From NCBI RefSeq assembly GCF_020740535.1, contig NZ_CP082362.1, positions 6,259,501 through 6,323,500 of the forward strand: 64,000 nt of DNA. Direction: 5' to 3'. Shown here in pieces: positions 31,137-39,453 of this stretch; within the stretch, counting starts at the first letter, position 1, and each line of letters begins with the position of its first letter. The translations under genes and the position numbers were made by a program. Below the pieces are notes generated by a model. The model saw only the letters and a list, made by a program, of their open reading frames with translations. It was not told the origin of the DNA and searched no databases. Source of the stretch: Streptomyces profundus (GTDB taxonomy: Bacteria > Actinomycetota > Actinomycetes > Streptomycetales > Streptomycetaceae).

Positions 31137-32936
31137 TCACACCTTCTGTCTTGGTTGGACGGGCTGTCTGGTTCTGATCGGGCCATGGGCCCAGCGGGCG
31201 GTGCGGCGCGCGTGCAGCCGCAGCAGCGGGTGCATGTGGTAGGGGCCCGGCGGACCGTCCTCCAACAGGCCGGTGTCGGCGAGCTGTTCCAACACGTCGT
31301 CGCTCTCCGCCGGCGAGCGGCCCAGCATCGGGGCGCAGTCGGCCGCTTCGAAGGCGGCGGCGTCGAGCTCGCCCAACGCCGCGTAGACGTCGACGAGTTC
31401 GGGCCCGAGCCGGTCGACGGCGCCGTCCAGCAGACGGGCCACGGACATCCGGGGGTCGCCGGTCAGCGTCAGCCGGGCCAGCGGGTCCTCGGCCAGCCAG
31501 CTGACGCAGTCGGCCAGGGCCAGCGCCGGCCGGGTCTGGAGCCGGGCGGCGGCGATCACCAGCGCCAGCGGGTGGTGGCCACAGGCCGTGGCCAACTCCC
31601 TGGCCGCGTCCGGCTCCCCGGCCACCCGCTCGGCGCCCAGCACGGACACCAGCAGCGCGTGCGACTCGCGGGCCGCCAGCGCGGCCAACCGGTGCACCCG
31701 CACGCCGTGGGTGGCGACCAGACCGGCCAGCCCGAGGCGGCTGGTGATCACCACCGTGTGCCCGGCGAGCTCGGAGAGCACCGTGCGGGCCTGCCCCGCG
31801 TCCACCACGTCGTCCAGCAGCAGCAGGGCGCGGCCCCTGCGGTCCGCGTCGTCGAGCGCGGCGGCCAGTTCGGCGCGCACCTCGGCCACCGGGCGTGGCC
31901 CGCCGTCCGGTTCGGCCATCCGCACCAGCAGTTGCCCGCCGGGGAAACGGTCCCGCGTCAGATGGGCGGCCTGCCGGGCCAGCGCGGTCTTGCCGATCCC
32001 GGGGGCGCCACAGAGCAGTTCGGCGGCCGGCGCGCCCGAGGCGTCCGGTGCCTCGTCCAACCGCCGTGTCAGCGCCGCCAGTTCGGCGTCCCTGCCGCTG
32101 AACCACGGCACGGCGGGCAGCGCCGGCCCCGGCTCGGTGGGCTCGACGGGGGCGGGCGGCAGCGCCAGGCGGACCGGCGCCTCGGCGACCGGGCCCAGAT
32201 CCTCGCCGCGCAGAATCGACAGCTCCAACTGGCGCAGCGTCTGCGACGGGTCGACGCCGAGCCCCTCCAACAGGTAGTCCTTGAACCGCCGGTACTCGGC
32301 GAGCGCCTCCGTCTGCCGGCCGGTGCGGTAGAGCGCCTCGATCAACTGCTCCCGGAACCTGCCGTGATCGGGATGCGCGCGGGTCACCGTCCACAGCTCC
32401 ACCAGGGCCTGCCCGCACTGCCCGAGCGAGAGCCACAGATCGCACATCCGCTCCACCGCGCGCAGCCGCTCCTCCACCAGGCGCGGCACCTCGTCCCGGT
32501 GCAGCACCTCGGAGCGGACGTTCGCCAGCACGCCGGTCTGCCACAGACCCAGCGCCTCCCGCATCGCGGCGAGCGCCGCCTCGGGGCCCTCCTCCGCGTG
32601 CTCGGCCCGCCGCACCCGGTCCCGGAACTCGACCAGGTCGAGGGAGCGGGCGTCAGCCGTGATCCGGTAGCCGCCGGGCACCGCCTCGATGGGCGTGTCC
32701 ACCACGCCGTGCTTGACGAACAGCCGGCGCAGCCGCAGCACACACGTCTGGAGCGCCGCCCTGGCGGTGGCCGGCTGCTCGTCGCCCCAGACCATCCGTT
32801 GCAGGTAGTCGACGGAGACGATCGCGTTGGAGTTGAGCAGCAGCGCCGCCAACAGGTTGGCGGGCTTCGACGGTTGGAGCACGACGGTGTCCTGGCCGTC
32901 GGTGATGCTGAGCGGTCCGAGGAGTTGGAACCGCAC
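31137..32936 (-). CDS. SARP-family activator with NB-ARC domain
   Basis: 599 residues from a GTG at 32936 with GGAGG 8 nt upstream, giving the typical SARP start VRFQLLGPLSI; the frame open to 33107 is low-complexity and unlikely. An OmpR-like winged helix covers about 1-95 (PSKPANLLAALLLNSNAIVSVDYLQRMVWG), and the BTAD domain about 98-240 (DLVEFRDRVRRAEHA...EALAEYRRFKDYLLEGLGVDPSQTLRQLELSIL). An NB-ARC-like domain follows with Walker A CGAPGIGKTALAR (309-321) and RALLLLDDVVDA. It heads the modification operon and is the best candidate for binding the 10/11-bp repeat arrays in front of the precursor genes. Confidence 0.93.
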   Translation of the reverse strand: MRFQLLGPLSITDGQDTVVLQPSKPANLLAALLLNSNAIVSVDYLQRMVWGDEQPATARAALQTCVLRLRRLFVKHGVVDTPIEAVPGGYRITADARSLDLVEFRDRVRRAEHAEEGPEAALAAMREALGLWQTGVLANVRSEVLHRDEVPRLVEERLRAVERMCDLWLSLGQCGQALVELWTVTRAHPDHGRFREQLIEALYRTGRQTEALAEYRRFKDYLLEGLGVDPSQTLRQLELSILRGEDLGPVAEAPVRLALPPAPVEPTEPGPALPAVPWFSGRDAELAALTRRLDEAPDASGAPAAELLCGAPGIGKTALARQAAHLTRDRFPGGQLLVRMAEPDGGPRPVAEVRAELAAALDDADRRGRALLLLDDVVDAGQARTVLSELAGHTVVITSRLGLAGLVATHGVRVHRLAALAARESHALLVSVLGAERVAGEPDAARELATACGHHPLALVIAAARLQTRPALALADCVSWLAEDPLARLTLTGDPRMSVARLLDGAVDRLGPELVDVYAALGELDAAAFEAADCAPMLGRSPAESDDVLEQLADTGLLEDGPPGPYHMHPLLRLHARRTARWAHGPIRTRQPVQPRQKV

Positions 32937-33309
32937 GGGCCTCACCTCCCGCACCCGGCGCGCACGGTGGTTACGCTGGGACGGGTTCTGTGAGCGGTGC
33001 GGGTGGTGCGGGTGCGTCGGGTGGTGGGGAGAGCGGGGGAGTGGGGCGCGAGCGGTGTCGTCATGCGGGGGCCACCTGGATCTGCGACGTTCTCCTTGTG
33101 GGGGCACCCCGACGCTACTCGCGTCGACCGGGCCTGGGCAGGGGCGATGGCGTCAGGAACCTGTCGCGCTTCGGCGCAGCTTGCTGTCAGATCCGGTCGA
33201 AGGGCAATGACATGGACGCGGTCTCAGCGGCATCCGCCCCGGGCATGACGAGGCCCCGCCGCGCGCCCTGACGGCGCGGGACGGGGCCCTGACGCGTCCG
33301 CCGTCGCCC
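32937..33309. other. Intergenic region: SARP promoter and FabH-like terminator
   Basis: No gene is seen in this 373-bp gap between two - strand genes. It should hold the SARP operon promoter. A TGTCAG at 33185 and a TGACAT at 33208 echo the precursor operator units but with a different spacing, so autoregulation is only a possibility. Confidence 0.4.
33251..33290 (-). terminator. Hairpin after the FabH-like gene
   Basis: AGGCCCCGCCGCGC pairs, with a small bulge, to the following GCGCGGGACGGGGCCCT, 20-60 bp past the stop of the FabH-like gene on the - strand. A GC-rich stem without U-tract, as is usual in this genus. Confidence 0.55.
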
Positions 33310-34311
33310 TCAGGGCATGGCGACCACGGTGGCGGCGAACGAGAGACCGGCGCCGAAGCCGATCAGCAGCGCCAGATCCCCCGGGCCCACGTCGTTGCTG
33401 GCCAGCAACGCGTCCACGGCCAGCGGGATGGACGCCCCCGACGTGTTCCCCGAGCTGGTCACGTCCCGCGCGACCACCGTCGACTCCGGCAGGTCCAGGC
33501 CGCGCACCATCGCGTCGATGATGCGCACGTTGGCCTGGTGCGGGACGAACACATCGATGTCCGCCATGGTGAGTCCGGCCGCCGCCACCGCCCGCCTGGC
33601 CACCTCGGCGACCTCGTACACCGCCCAGCGGAACACCTGCTGGCCCTTCTGCGTCAGCGCCGGCCAGCGCGACTCGCGGTCGTCGCGCAGCGCGTCCCAC
33701 GGCACGGTCTGGGTGACCGCGTCCTGCTGGGAGCCGTCGGCGCCCCAGATCACCGGGCCGATGGCCGGCGTCTCGGACGGGCCCACCACCATCGCGCCGG
33801 CGCCGTCGCCGAAGATGATGGCCGTGGCGCGGTCCTCAAGGTCCAGCAGGTCCGTCATCCGCTCGGTGCCGACGACCAGCACATGCCCGCCCTCGGCCCG
33901 CACGGTGTGCGAGGCCAGGGCCAGGGCGTGCACGAACCCGGCGCAGCCGGCGGAGACGTCGAAGGCGGCGGCCCGGTCGGCGCCGAGCCGGTGCGCGATG
34001 CCGGTGGCCACCGCCGGGGTCTGCCAGAGGTGCGTGAAGGTGGCCACGATGAGGCCGCCCAGGGCGTCCGCCGTGATGCCGGCCGCCGCCAGGGCCTTGC
34101 CCGACGCGGCCACCGCCATCTCGGTGAGCGTCTCGTCGGGCTCCGCCCACCCCCGGGTGACGATGCCGGTGCGGGTCCTGATCCACTCGTCGGAGGAGTC
34201 GATCCGCTCGCACACCTCCTCGTTGGTCACCACGCGGCGTGGGCGGTAGCCGCCCACGCCGAGCACCCGGGCGTGCGGTGCGCCGACGGCGGGTGTGATC
34301 CGCGCCTTCAT
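33310..34311 (-). CDS. Beta-ketoacyl-ACP synthase III (FabH-like)
   Basis: 333 residues. The complete KAS III triad is present: C123 in DVSAGCAGFVHAL, H258 in VFVPHQANVRI and N289 in TSSGNTSGAS. The N-terminus ARVLGVGGYRPRRVVTNEEVCERIDSSDEWIRTRTGI is canonical, as is the C-terminal LLIGFGAGLSFAATVV. It catalyses condensation of an acyl-CoA with malonyl-ACP. It is not linked to fabD/acpP genes here. It stands alone between the RiPP activator and the B12 uptake operon, so it could be a spare fatty-acid initiator or a starter-unit enzyme for a nearby pathway. Confidence 0.94.
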   Translation of the reverse strand: MKARITPAVGAPHARVLGVGGYRPRRVVTNEEVCERIDSSDEWIRTRTGIVTRGWAEPDETLTEMAVAASGKALAAAGITADALGGLIVATFTHLWQTPAVATGIAHRLGADRAAAFDVSAGCAGFVHALALASHTVRAEGGHVLVVGTERMTDLLDLEDRATAIIFGDGAGAMVVGPSETPAIGPVIWGADGSQQDAVTQTVPWDALRDDRESRWPALTQKGQQVFRWAVYEVAEVARRAVAAAGLTMADIDVFVPHQANVRIIDAMVRGLDLPESTVVARDVTSSGNTSGASIPLAVDALLASNDVGPGDLALLIGFGAGLSFAATVVAMP

Positions 34312-34696
34312 CTGCAGTCCTTCCTCAGGCGTACGTGACGCGGGCCAGCGGCTCCAACCGGCCCTCTGTCAACAGCGCGCGACACCGGCCCCGCTGGATC
34401 ACCCCGCTCGGGGTCCCGGGCGGCACCTCGCGCCACGGGAACGGGCACTCGCCTCAGCGCCACTGACGGACCTCTCCAGCGCCACCGCCGCCGCGTGGTC
34501 GGCGATGGGCTGCGAGTCCTTCGGCCTACCCCGGGGCCCGGAGCGTCGGCTCCGGGCCCTGGGCCCGAGGCGCCGACGTCCACCACCGCGACACACCCTC
34601 TTCGGAGCTGGGTGTGGCTGTCGAAGGCCGACTCTATCCCGGAGGCGTGGACCTCGCGTCCGCCGGCCGGCCGCCAGGACGACCCGCGCCATCGGC
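34312..34696. other. Intergenic region with ECF-operon terminator
   Basis: 385 bp without a convincing gene. Several frames are open on both strands only because of high GC, and their products are Arg/Gly/Pro-rich. A short frame ending at 34329 on the - strand (GVIQRGRCRALLTEGRLEPL) looks protein-like and might be the tail of a decayed gene, but it is closed by a TGA about 43 codons upstream. Confidence 0.4.
34534..34559 (-). terminator. Strong hairpin downstream of the ECF operon
   Basis: GGGCCCGGAGC at 34534-34544 and its exact reverse complement at 34549-34559 form an 11-bp GC stem with a GTCG-type tetraloop, 140 bp past the S-component stop. A likely (possibly bidirectional) terminator. 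Confidence 0.7.
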
Positions 34697-35608
34697 TCAG
34701 CGGCGGGCCCGCACCCGCCGCCGGCCGGGGCGCGCCTCGGTGCCCAGCGTCGCGCCGAGGTCGGCCGGCGCCTCGAACGTCGGCGCGGTGCCGTAGGAGG
34801 CCTTCCGCGAGGCGCGCCGCAACGTGGCCAGGATCGCCGGGCCGAGCACCAGGATCGCCACCGTGTTGGTGATGGCCCGCCCGGTGTCCCAACCCGCCGT
34901 CGACGTCAACAGCGTGAACACCGCGAACCGGTGCAGGTTCTCCCCGATCGAGTCACCCGGCACATACGAGATATGCCCGTCGTGGTAGGGCACCTCGGCG
35001 CCGGTGATGAACGGCCAGAACCACAGGTTCATCAGAAAGCCGAAAAGGTACGCCACCACGATCCCGTAGCCCACCAGCATGGCGATCTCCGCCCGCCCCG
35101 TCACCCGGCGCGGCAGCAGCCCGGCGCCCATCCCGATCCACGCCGAACACAGCATCTGGAACGGCAGCCAGGGGCCGACGCCCGCCGTCAGCAGCGCCGA
35201 GGCGAACAGCGACGTACAGCCCAGCACGAAGCCGAACCCGGCGCCGAAGACCCGGCCGGCCAGCACCAGCATGAAGAACACCGTCTCGATGCCGGCCGTC
35301 CCCGCGCCCAGCGGGCGCAGCGCCGCGTTGATCGCCGACAGCACGCCGAGCATCGCCAGCGCCTTGGAGTCCATGCCGCCCTCGGAGAGTTCGGCGAGCA
35401 CGATGACGATCAGGATCGGCAGGATGCCCATGAACACGAACGGCGCGTCCGGGCCGTGCTGCATGCTCTGCGGCTCCACCCGCACCAGCAGCGGCCAGAC
35501 GAACATCATCAGCCCGGCCAACGAGGCCAACGTCAGCACCACGGCCGAACGCGGGCCCACCCGGATCGCCTGGTCGGGCCGGCCCCACCGGCGGGTTCGG
35601 CGCCTCAT
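34697..35608 (-). CDS. ECF transporter S component (putative cobalamin specificity)
   Basis: 303 residues with about six membrane segments (SAVVLTLASLAGLMMFVWPLL, FMGILPILIVIVLAEL, GIETVFFMLVLAGRVFGAGFGFVLG, PFQMLCSAWIGMGAGLLP, IAMLVGYGIVVAYLFGFLMNLWFWPF, AITNTVAILVLGPAILATL). Layout and sequence fit the actinobacterial S components encoded with a double ATPase and an EcfT. Substrate specificity is inferred from the upstream cobalamin-riboswitch-like leader of the operon. It starts 4 nt inside the ATPase gene and is the last gene of the set. Confidence 0.88.
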   Translation of the reverse strand: MRRRTRRWGRPDQAIRVGPRSAVVLTLASLAGLMMFVWPLLVRVEPQSMQHGPDAPFVFMGILPILIVIVLAELSEGGMDSKALAMLGVLSAINAALRPLGAGTAGIETVFFMLVLAGRVFGAGFGFVLGCTSLFASALLTAGVGPWLPFQMLCSAWIGMGAGLLPRRVTGRAEIAMLVGYGIVVAYLFGFLMNLWFWPFITGAEVPYHDGHISYVPGDSIGENLHRFAVFTLLTSTAGWDTGRAITNTVAILVLGPAILATLRRASRKASYGTAPTFEAPADLGATLGTEARPGRRRVRARR

Positions 35609-37218
35609 CGCACCCCTCCTGGCAGAGTGGCCGCCACCTCGTCGACGGTCAGCCAGTCCTCGCCGAGGATCTTCGCCACCTGCGGGGCGAAGGCGGGCGA
35701 GCCGCCCAGGACCTCCACGGTCGGGCCGTCCGAGACGATCTCCCCCTCGGCCATCACGATCACCCGGTCCGCCACCGTCGCCACGAACTCCACGTCGTGG
35801 GTGGCCACCACCACCGCCCGGCCCTCGCGCGCCAGCTCCCTGACCATCACGCCCAACGCCGCCTTGGCCGTGTAGTCCAGGCCGCGCGTCGGCTCGTCCA
35901 GCAGCATGATCCGCGGCACGGCGGACAGCTGGACCGCGAGCACCAGGGAGAGACGCTGCCCCTCGGACAGGTCACGCGGGTGCGCCGCCGGGTCGATACC
36001 GGGCGCCAACCGCTCCAACAGGGCGCGACAGAAACCGGGTTCGGCGTCCGACTCGACGTCGGCCGCGGCGCACTCCTCGGCGACCGTCTCCAGATAGAGC
36101 AGATCGCTCGCGGTCTGCGGCACCAGACCGACGACCTTCCGCGCCTTGGCGCCGGACAGCTCCTTCGGGTCGACCCCGCCGGCCCGCACCCCGCCGCCCT
36201 GGCGTGGGCCCGAGCCCTGGAGCGCCCACAGCAGTGACGACTTGCCCGAACCGTTGCGGCCCATCATCGCGATCACCTTCCCGCCGTGCAGGTCCAGATC
36301 CAGGCCCCGCACCGCGACCGTGGGCCCGTAGCGCACCACCACCCCGTCCGCGCTCAGCAGCGGCTCCTCATCGCCGGCCGGCGTCGACCGCGCCGGCGGT
36401 GGGCAGGACGCGAGGCGCTCCCGCAGCGACACGGCGGCGCGGCGCGCGTCCCGCACCGAAAGCGGCAGCGGCTGCCAGCCGGCGAACCGGCCAAGCCGGA
36501 CGATCGGCGGCGCGATCGAGGTGTCCCGCAGCACCTCGGCCGGCGTCCCGTCCCGCACCCCGCCGTCCCCGGGCGCGTAGAGCATCCGGTCGGCGAACGG
36601 GATCACCCGCTCCATCCGGTGCTCCGCCATCAGGACCGTGGTGCCCAGATCCTGCACCAGCCGGGCCAGCGTGGCCAGCACGTCCTCGGCGGCCGTCGGG
36701 TCGAGCGCCGACGTCGGCTCGTCCAACACCAGAACCTTCGGGTGCGTCGTCAACACGGAGCCGATCGCCACCCGTTGCTGCTGCCCGCCCGACAGGGTGC
36801 GCAGCGCGCGGCGCCGCAGCTCCGCGATGCCCAGCAGATCGAGCGTCTCCTCCACCCGGCGCCGCATCACCTGCGGCGCCAGGCCCAGCTGCTCCATGCC
36901 GTAGGCGAACTCGTCCTCCACCGTGTCCGTCACAAAACCGGCCAGCGGGTCCTGGCCGACCACGCCCACCAGATGGGCGAACTCACGCGGCGGACGCTCC
37001 CGGGTCGACACCCCGGCCACCGAGACCGAGCCCTCCAGATGCCCGCCGGTGAAATGCGGCACCAGCCCGTTGACCGTCCCCAGCAGCGTCGACTTGCCGG
37101 CGCCCGTGCGCCCGGCCAGCAACACCAACTCGCCCTCGCCGACGGACAGATCGATATCCGCCAACACCGGCTCCGGCTGTCCGTGGTACCAGAACGAAAC
37201 CCCGCGCCACTCGATCAC
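35605..37218 (-). CDS. ECF transporter double ATPase (EcfA1-EcfA2 fusion)
   Basis: 537 residues from a GTG one base past the EcfT stop. Two full ABC domains are fused. The first has Walker A AGRTGAGKST (about 35-44), signature LSGGQQQRVAIG and Walker B VLVLDEPTSALD. The second has Walker A GRNGSGKSS (about 319-327), signature LSEGQRLSLVLA and Walker B IMLLDEPTRGLD. Each has a switch-His loop (MAEHRMERV; VATHDVEFVA). In group II ECF transporters these two ATPases drive EcfT and the S component. Here the fusion makes one polypeptide that supplies both sites. Confidence 0.94.
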   Translation of the reverse strand: MIEWRGVSFWYHGQPEPVLADIDLSVGEGELVLLAGRTGAGKSTLLGTVNGLVPHFTGGHLEGSVSVAGVSTRERPPREFAHLVGVVGQDPLAGFVTDTVEDEFAYGMEQLGLAPQVMRRRVEETLDLLGIAELRRRALRTLSGGQQQRVAIGSVLTTHPKVLVLDEPTSALDPTAAEDVLATLARLVQDLGTTVLMAEHRMERVIPFADRMLYAPGDGGVRDGTPAEVLRDTSIAPPIVRLGRFAGWQPLPLSVRDARRAAVSLRERLASCPPPARSTPAGDEEPLLSADGVVVRYGPTVAVRGLDLDLHGGKVIAMMGRNGSGKSSLLWALQGSGPRQGGGVRAGGVDPKELSGAKARKVVGLVPQTASDLLYLETVAEECAAADVESDAEPGFCRALLERLAPGIDPAAHPRDLSEGQRLSLVLAVQLSAVPRIMLLDEPTRGLDYTAKAALGVMVRELAREGRAVVVATHDVEFVATVADRVIVMAEGEIVSDGPTVEVLGGSPAFAPQVAKILGEDWLTVDEVAATLPGGVR

Positions 37219-37219
37219 C

Positions 37220-38377
37220 TCAGCGCACCTCCTCGGTCTGCTCGGTCGGCTCCGCCGCCGGGGCGGCCGAAGCGACATGGGGGGATTCGGGGGGCGGGGA
37301 GAGGAAGGCAGGCAGCACCCCCAGCAGCACCCCGACCAGCGGCGGCCAGGACAGCATCGGCCAGTCCAGGTTGATCAGCGACGGGTTGAGGTTCGTCGGA
37401 TCGACGCTCGACGTGGCGAACAGCATCACCGCCACCGCGACCCCGCTCGCCGCCACCACCAGCTCGGGCAGCCGCCACCGGTCCGGCCGATACCTGGTGC
37501 GCGGCACCCGCGCCCCCGCCAACCTGAAGCCGACCAGCGCCACCAGCAGGCTCGGCACCAGCACCGGCGTCGCCAGGAAGCGTGGCGTGGTCCCGTCCAA
37601 CGTGGCGTAGACCCCCACACAGACGCCCAACAGGCCGACGATCATCAACAACCCGGTCAGCAGCCGCGCCCGCGTCGCGACCTTCCCCGCGCGACCGTAG
37701 CCACGGGAGTCCATCGACGCCGCCAGCCGCAGCGAACGGTCCAACGCGTCGGCCAGCACGGGGATGACGATCGCCCGCAGCCCGTTCATCCGGCGCTCGC
37801 CGCCGCCCCCGCGCAACCTCCGCGCCCGCCGCACCCGTTGCACGCTCTCCGCCAGCTGCGGAAACACGGAGAGGGCGATCACCACGGCCGTCCCCACCTC
37901 GTACAGCGCCGGCGGCATCGCCTTCAGCAGCCGCTTCGGGTTGGCCAACGCGTTGGCCGCGCCCAGACAGATCACCATCGTCGCCAGCCGCAGCCCGTCA
38001 TAGAACCCACCCAGCAGCGACTCGGCCGACACGTCGCCGAAGAGCCGGATCCCCGCCGCCCAGGCCGGCAGCGGGATCTCCGGCAGCCGCAGCACGATCG
38101 TCGACCCCTCGGCACCGCCGAACACCAGCCGAAAGAACACCCGGATCAGCACGATCGCCAGACCGAGCCACAGATACATCCGGAACGCCATCGCCCAGGG
38201 CGCGTCCGACCTGCGGGACACCACCACATGGCAGGCGATGGCCACCACCGTCAGCAGCAGCCACGGATTGGTCGTCCGGCTCGCGGCCACCGCGAGCCCC
38301 AACGCCCACACCCACCAGGCGGCCGGATGCAGGTCCCGGGGCAGGAAGTACGTGGTGAACGCCGCCCGGCGGATCAT
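37220..38377 (-). CDS. ECF transporter transmembrane coupling protein (EcfT)
   Basis: 385 residues. Membrane segments include WWVWALGLAVAASRTTNPWLLLTVVAIACHVVV, MYLWLGLAIVLIRVFFRLVFG and ARLLTGLLMIVGLLGVCVGVYA. The coupling-helix motif SMDSRGYGR corresponds to the conserved A-R-G type signature of EcfT/CbiQ proteins, and QRVRRARRLRGG precedes it. Start and stop overlap the neighbouring genes by 4 nt or abut them, so the set is a single operon. The C-terminal tail (residues about 350-385) is Pro/Glu-rich and probably disordered. Confidence 0.92.
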   Translation of the reverse strand: MIRRAAFTTYFLPRDLHPAAWWVWALGLAVAASRTTNPWLLLTVVAIACHVVVSRRSDAPWAMAFRMYLWLGLAIVLIRVFFRLVFGGAEGSTIVLRLPEIPLPAWAAGIRLFGDVSAESLLGGFYDGLRLATMVICLGAANALANPKRLLKAMPPALYEVGTAVVIALSVFPQLAESVQRVRRARRLRGGGGERRMNGLRAIVIPVLADALDRSLRLAASMDSRGYGRAGKVATRARLLTGLLMIVGLLGVCVGVYATLDGTTPRFLATPVLVPSLLVALVGFRLAGARVPRTRYRPDRWRLPELVVAASGVAVAVMLFATSSVDPTNLNPSLINLDWPMLSWPPLVGVLLGVLPAFLSPPPESPHVASAAPAAEPTEQTEEVR

Positions 38378-39453
38378 GCTTCGCGCACTCGCCTACGGCG
38401 TCGGGCGGTCAGCCAGCTCGCCGCGACAAGCAGCAGCAGCGCCCCCCCGGCCACCCAGGGCGCGGCCGAACTCGCCCCGGACTGCTCCCTGATGACGTCG
38501 TTGACATCCGACGCCTCCTCGCCGCCGGTGAACGTCACGTTCTGCTCGGGATCGGGCGGCGTGGACGGATCAGCGCTCGGCCGGGGCACGGGCGGCGGCA
38601 GCGCGCCGTCCTCGCCGTCCGCGCCCTCCTCGTCCGCCGACTCGTCCTGATCCCCGGCCTCGCCGCCGTCTCCACCGCCGTTCCCGGTCTCGTTCCCGTT
38701 CCCGGGGGTGCCACCGCCGTTGCCGCCGTTGTCTCCGTCGCCGCCCGACGTGCCGCCGTCGGTGCCGTCCGGGCCCTGGCCCACGCCCGGGGCCTGGGAG
38801 CCGGGCTGGCGCTCGTCGGGGTCGTTGGTGATCGGTCCCGGCTCGTCGGGCGCGTCGCACTCGCCGCCCTCGGTGCCCGGCCGGACCGGCGCGATCCTGG
38901 GCGTCGGATTGGAGTCGGCGGTCGCGTTCAACGAGAACGACCAGCCCTCGAAGCCACCGGGGACGAAGTCCCGGTTCTTCACACCCCACTGGCTGTACTG
39001 CCAGGCGCAGTTGTTGCCCGCGTGCCAGTACGACCAGTAGGCGGAGGCCGGCGGCGTGTCGACGCACGCCTCCCGATAGCCCTCGTTGTCCTCGATCGGG
39101 ATCTCCTCGACCGCCGAGGGCCGGTTCTCGATGCGGCAGACGAACGACTCACCCCACCGCTGCACCCCGGCGATCTGGAACCCCGCGCCCTTCAGCGCGT
39201 CAAGCCCGGTGCCCCGGGTACCCGAGGGATAGCAGCGCACGATGGTGGTCCCGCCCAGCTCCTGGAAGTCGATCACCACCGTCACGCCGGTGCCGTTCTC
39301 GCAGAACCCCGGCTGCCCCTTGCTGTGGTCGATGGCCCGCGCCGCCGGCGCGGGCCCCAGCAGCGCCGCGAACAGCACGGCCACCGCCATCAGCCCCAGC
39401 AGCCTCGCCCAGGGCACGTTCGGAAGGGCCTTCACGTTCGGGAGGGACGTCAC
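38374..39453 (-). CDS. Secreted, membrane-anchored DUF4430-like protein
   Basis: 359 residues. A signal peptide is visible (ARLLGLMAVAVLFAALLGPAPAARA). The exported domain (about 40-185) contains GVTVVIDFQELGGTTIVRCYPSG...ALKGAGFQIAGVQRWGESFVCRIENRPS and a Trp-rich YWSYWHAGNNCAWQYSQWG segment. This resembles the small beta domain (DUF4430) found at the C-terminus of transcobalamin/intrinsic-factor proteins. A long Gly/Asp/Glu/Asn-rich linker follows, then a C-terminal anchor PWVAGGALLLLVAASWL with an Arg-rich tail. It is encoded between the alpha-toroid protein and EcfT, so it is a likely extracytoplasmic cobalamin-capture subunit. Confidence 0.78.
   Translation of the reverse strand: MTSLPNVKALPNVPWARLLGLMAVAVLFAALLGPAPAARAIDHSKGQPGFCENGTGVTVVIDFQELGGTTIVRCYPSGTRGTGLDALKGAGFQIAGVQRWGESFVCRIENRPSAVEEIPIEDNEGYREACVDTPPASAYWSYWHAGNNCAWQYSQWGVKNRDFVPGGFEGWSFSLNATADSNPTPRIAPVRPGTEGGECDAPDEPGPITNDPDERQPGSQAPGVGQGPDGTDGGTSGGDGDNGGNGGGTPGNGNETGNGGGDGGEAGDQDESADEEGADGEDGALPPPVPRPSADPSTPPDPEQNVTFTGGEEASDVNDVIREQSGASSAAPWVAGGALLLLVAASWLTARRRRRVREA

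Noticed and set aside
31132..32544. N-terminal extension of the ThiF-like gene to 32544
   Set aside because: The extra residues are Arg/Gly/Ala-rich and lie over the SARP gene in another frame. The ATG at 31131 has a ribosome binding site and yields the expected RRE start.
15078..32936. Calling the RiPP cluster a classical thiopeptide cluster
   Set aside because: A pyridine synthase (second SpaB_C protein) is not present in the window, so the six-membered nitrogen heterocycle cannot be claimed.
34308..34892. Open frames between the FabH-like gene and the ECF S component
   Set aside because: Products are Arg/Gly/Pro-rich without family resemblance, and the region contains a strong terminator hairpin.
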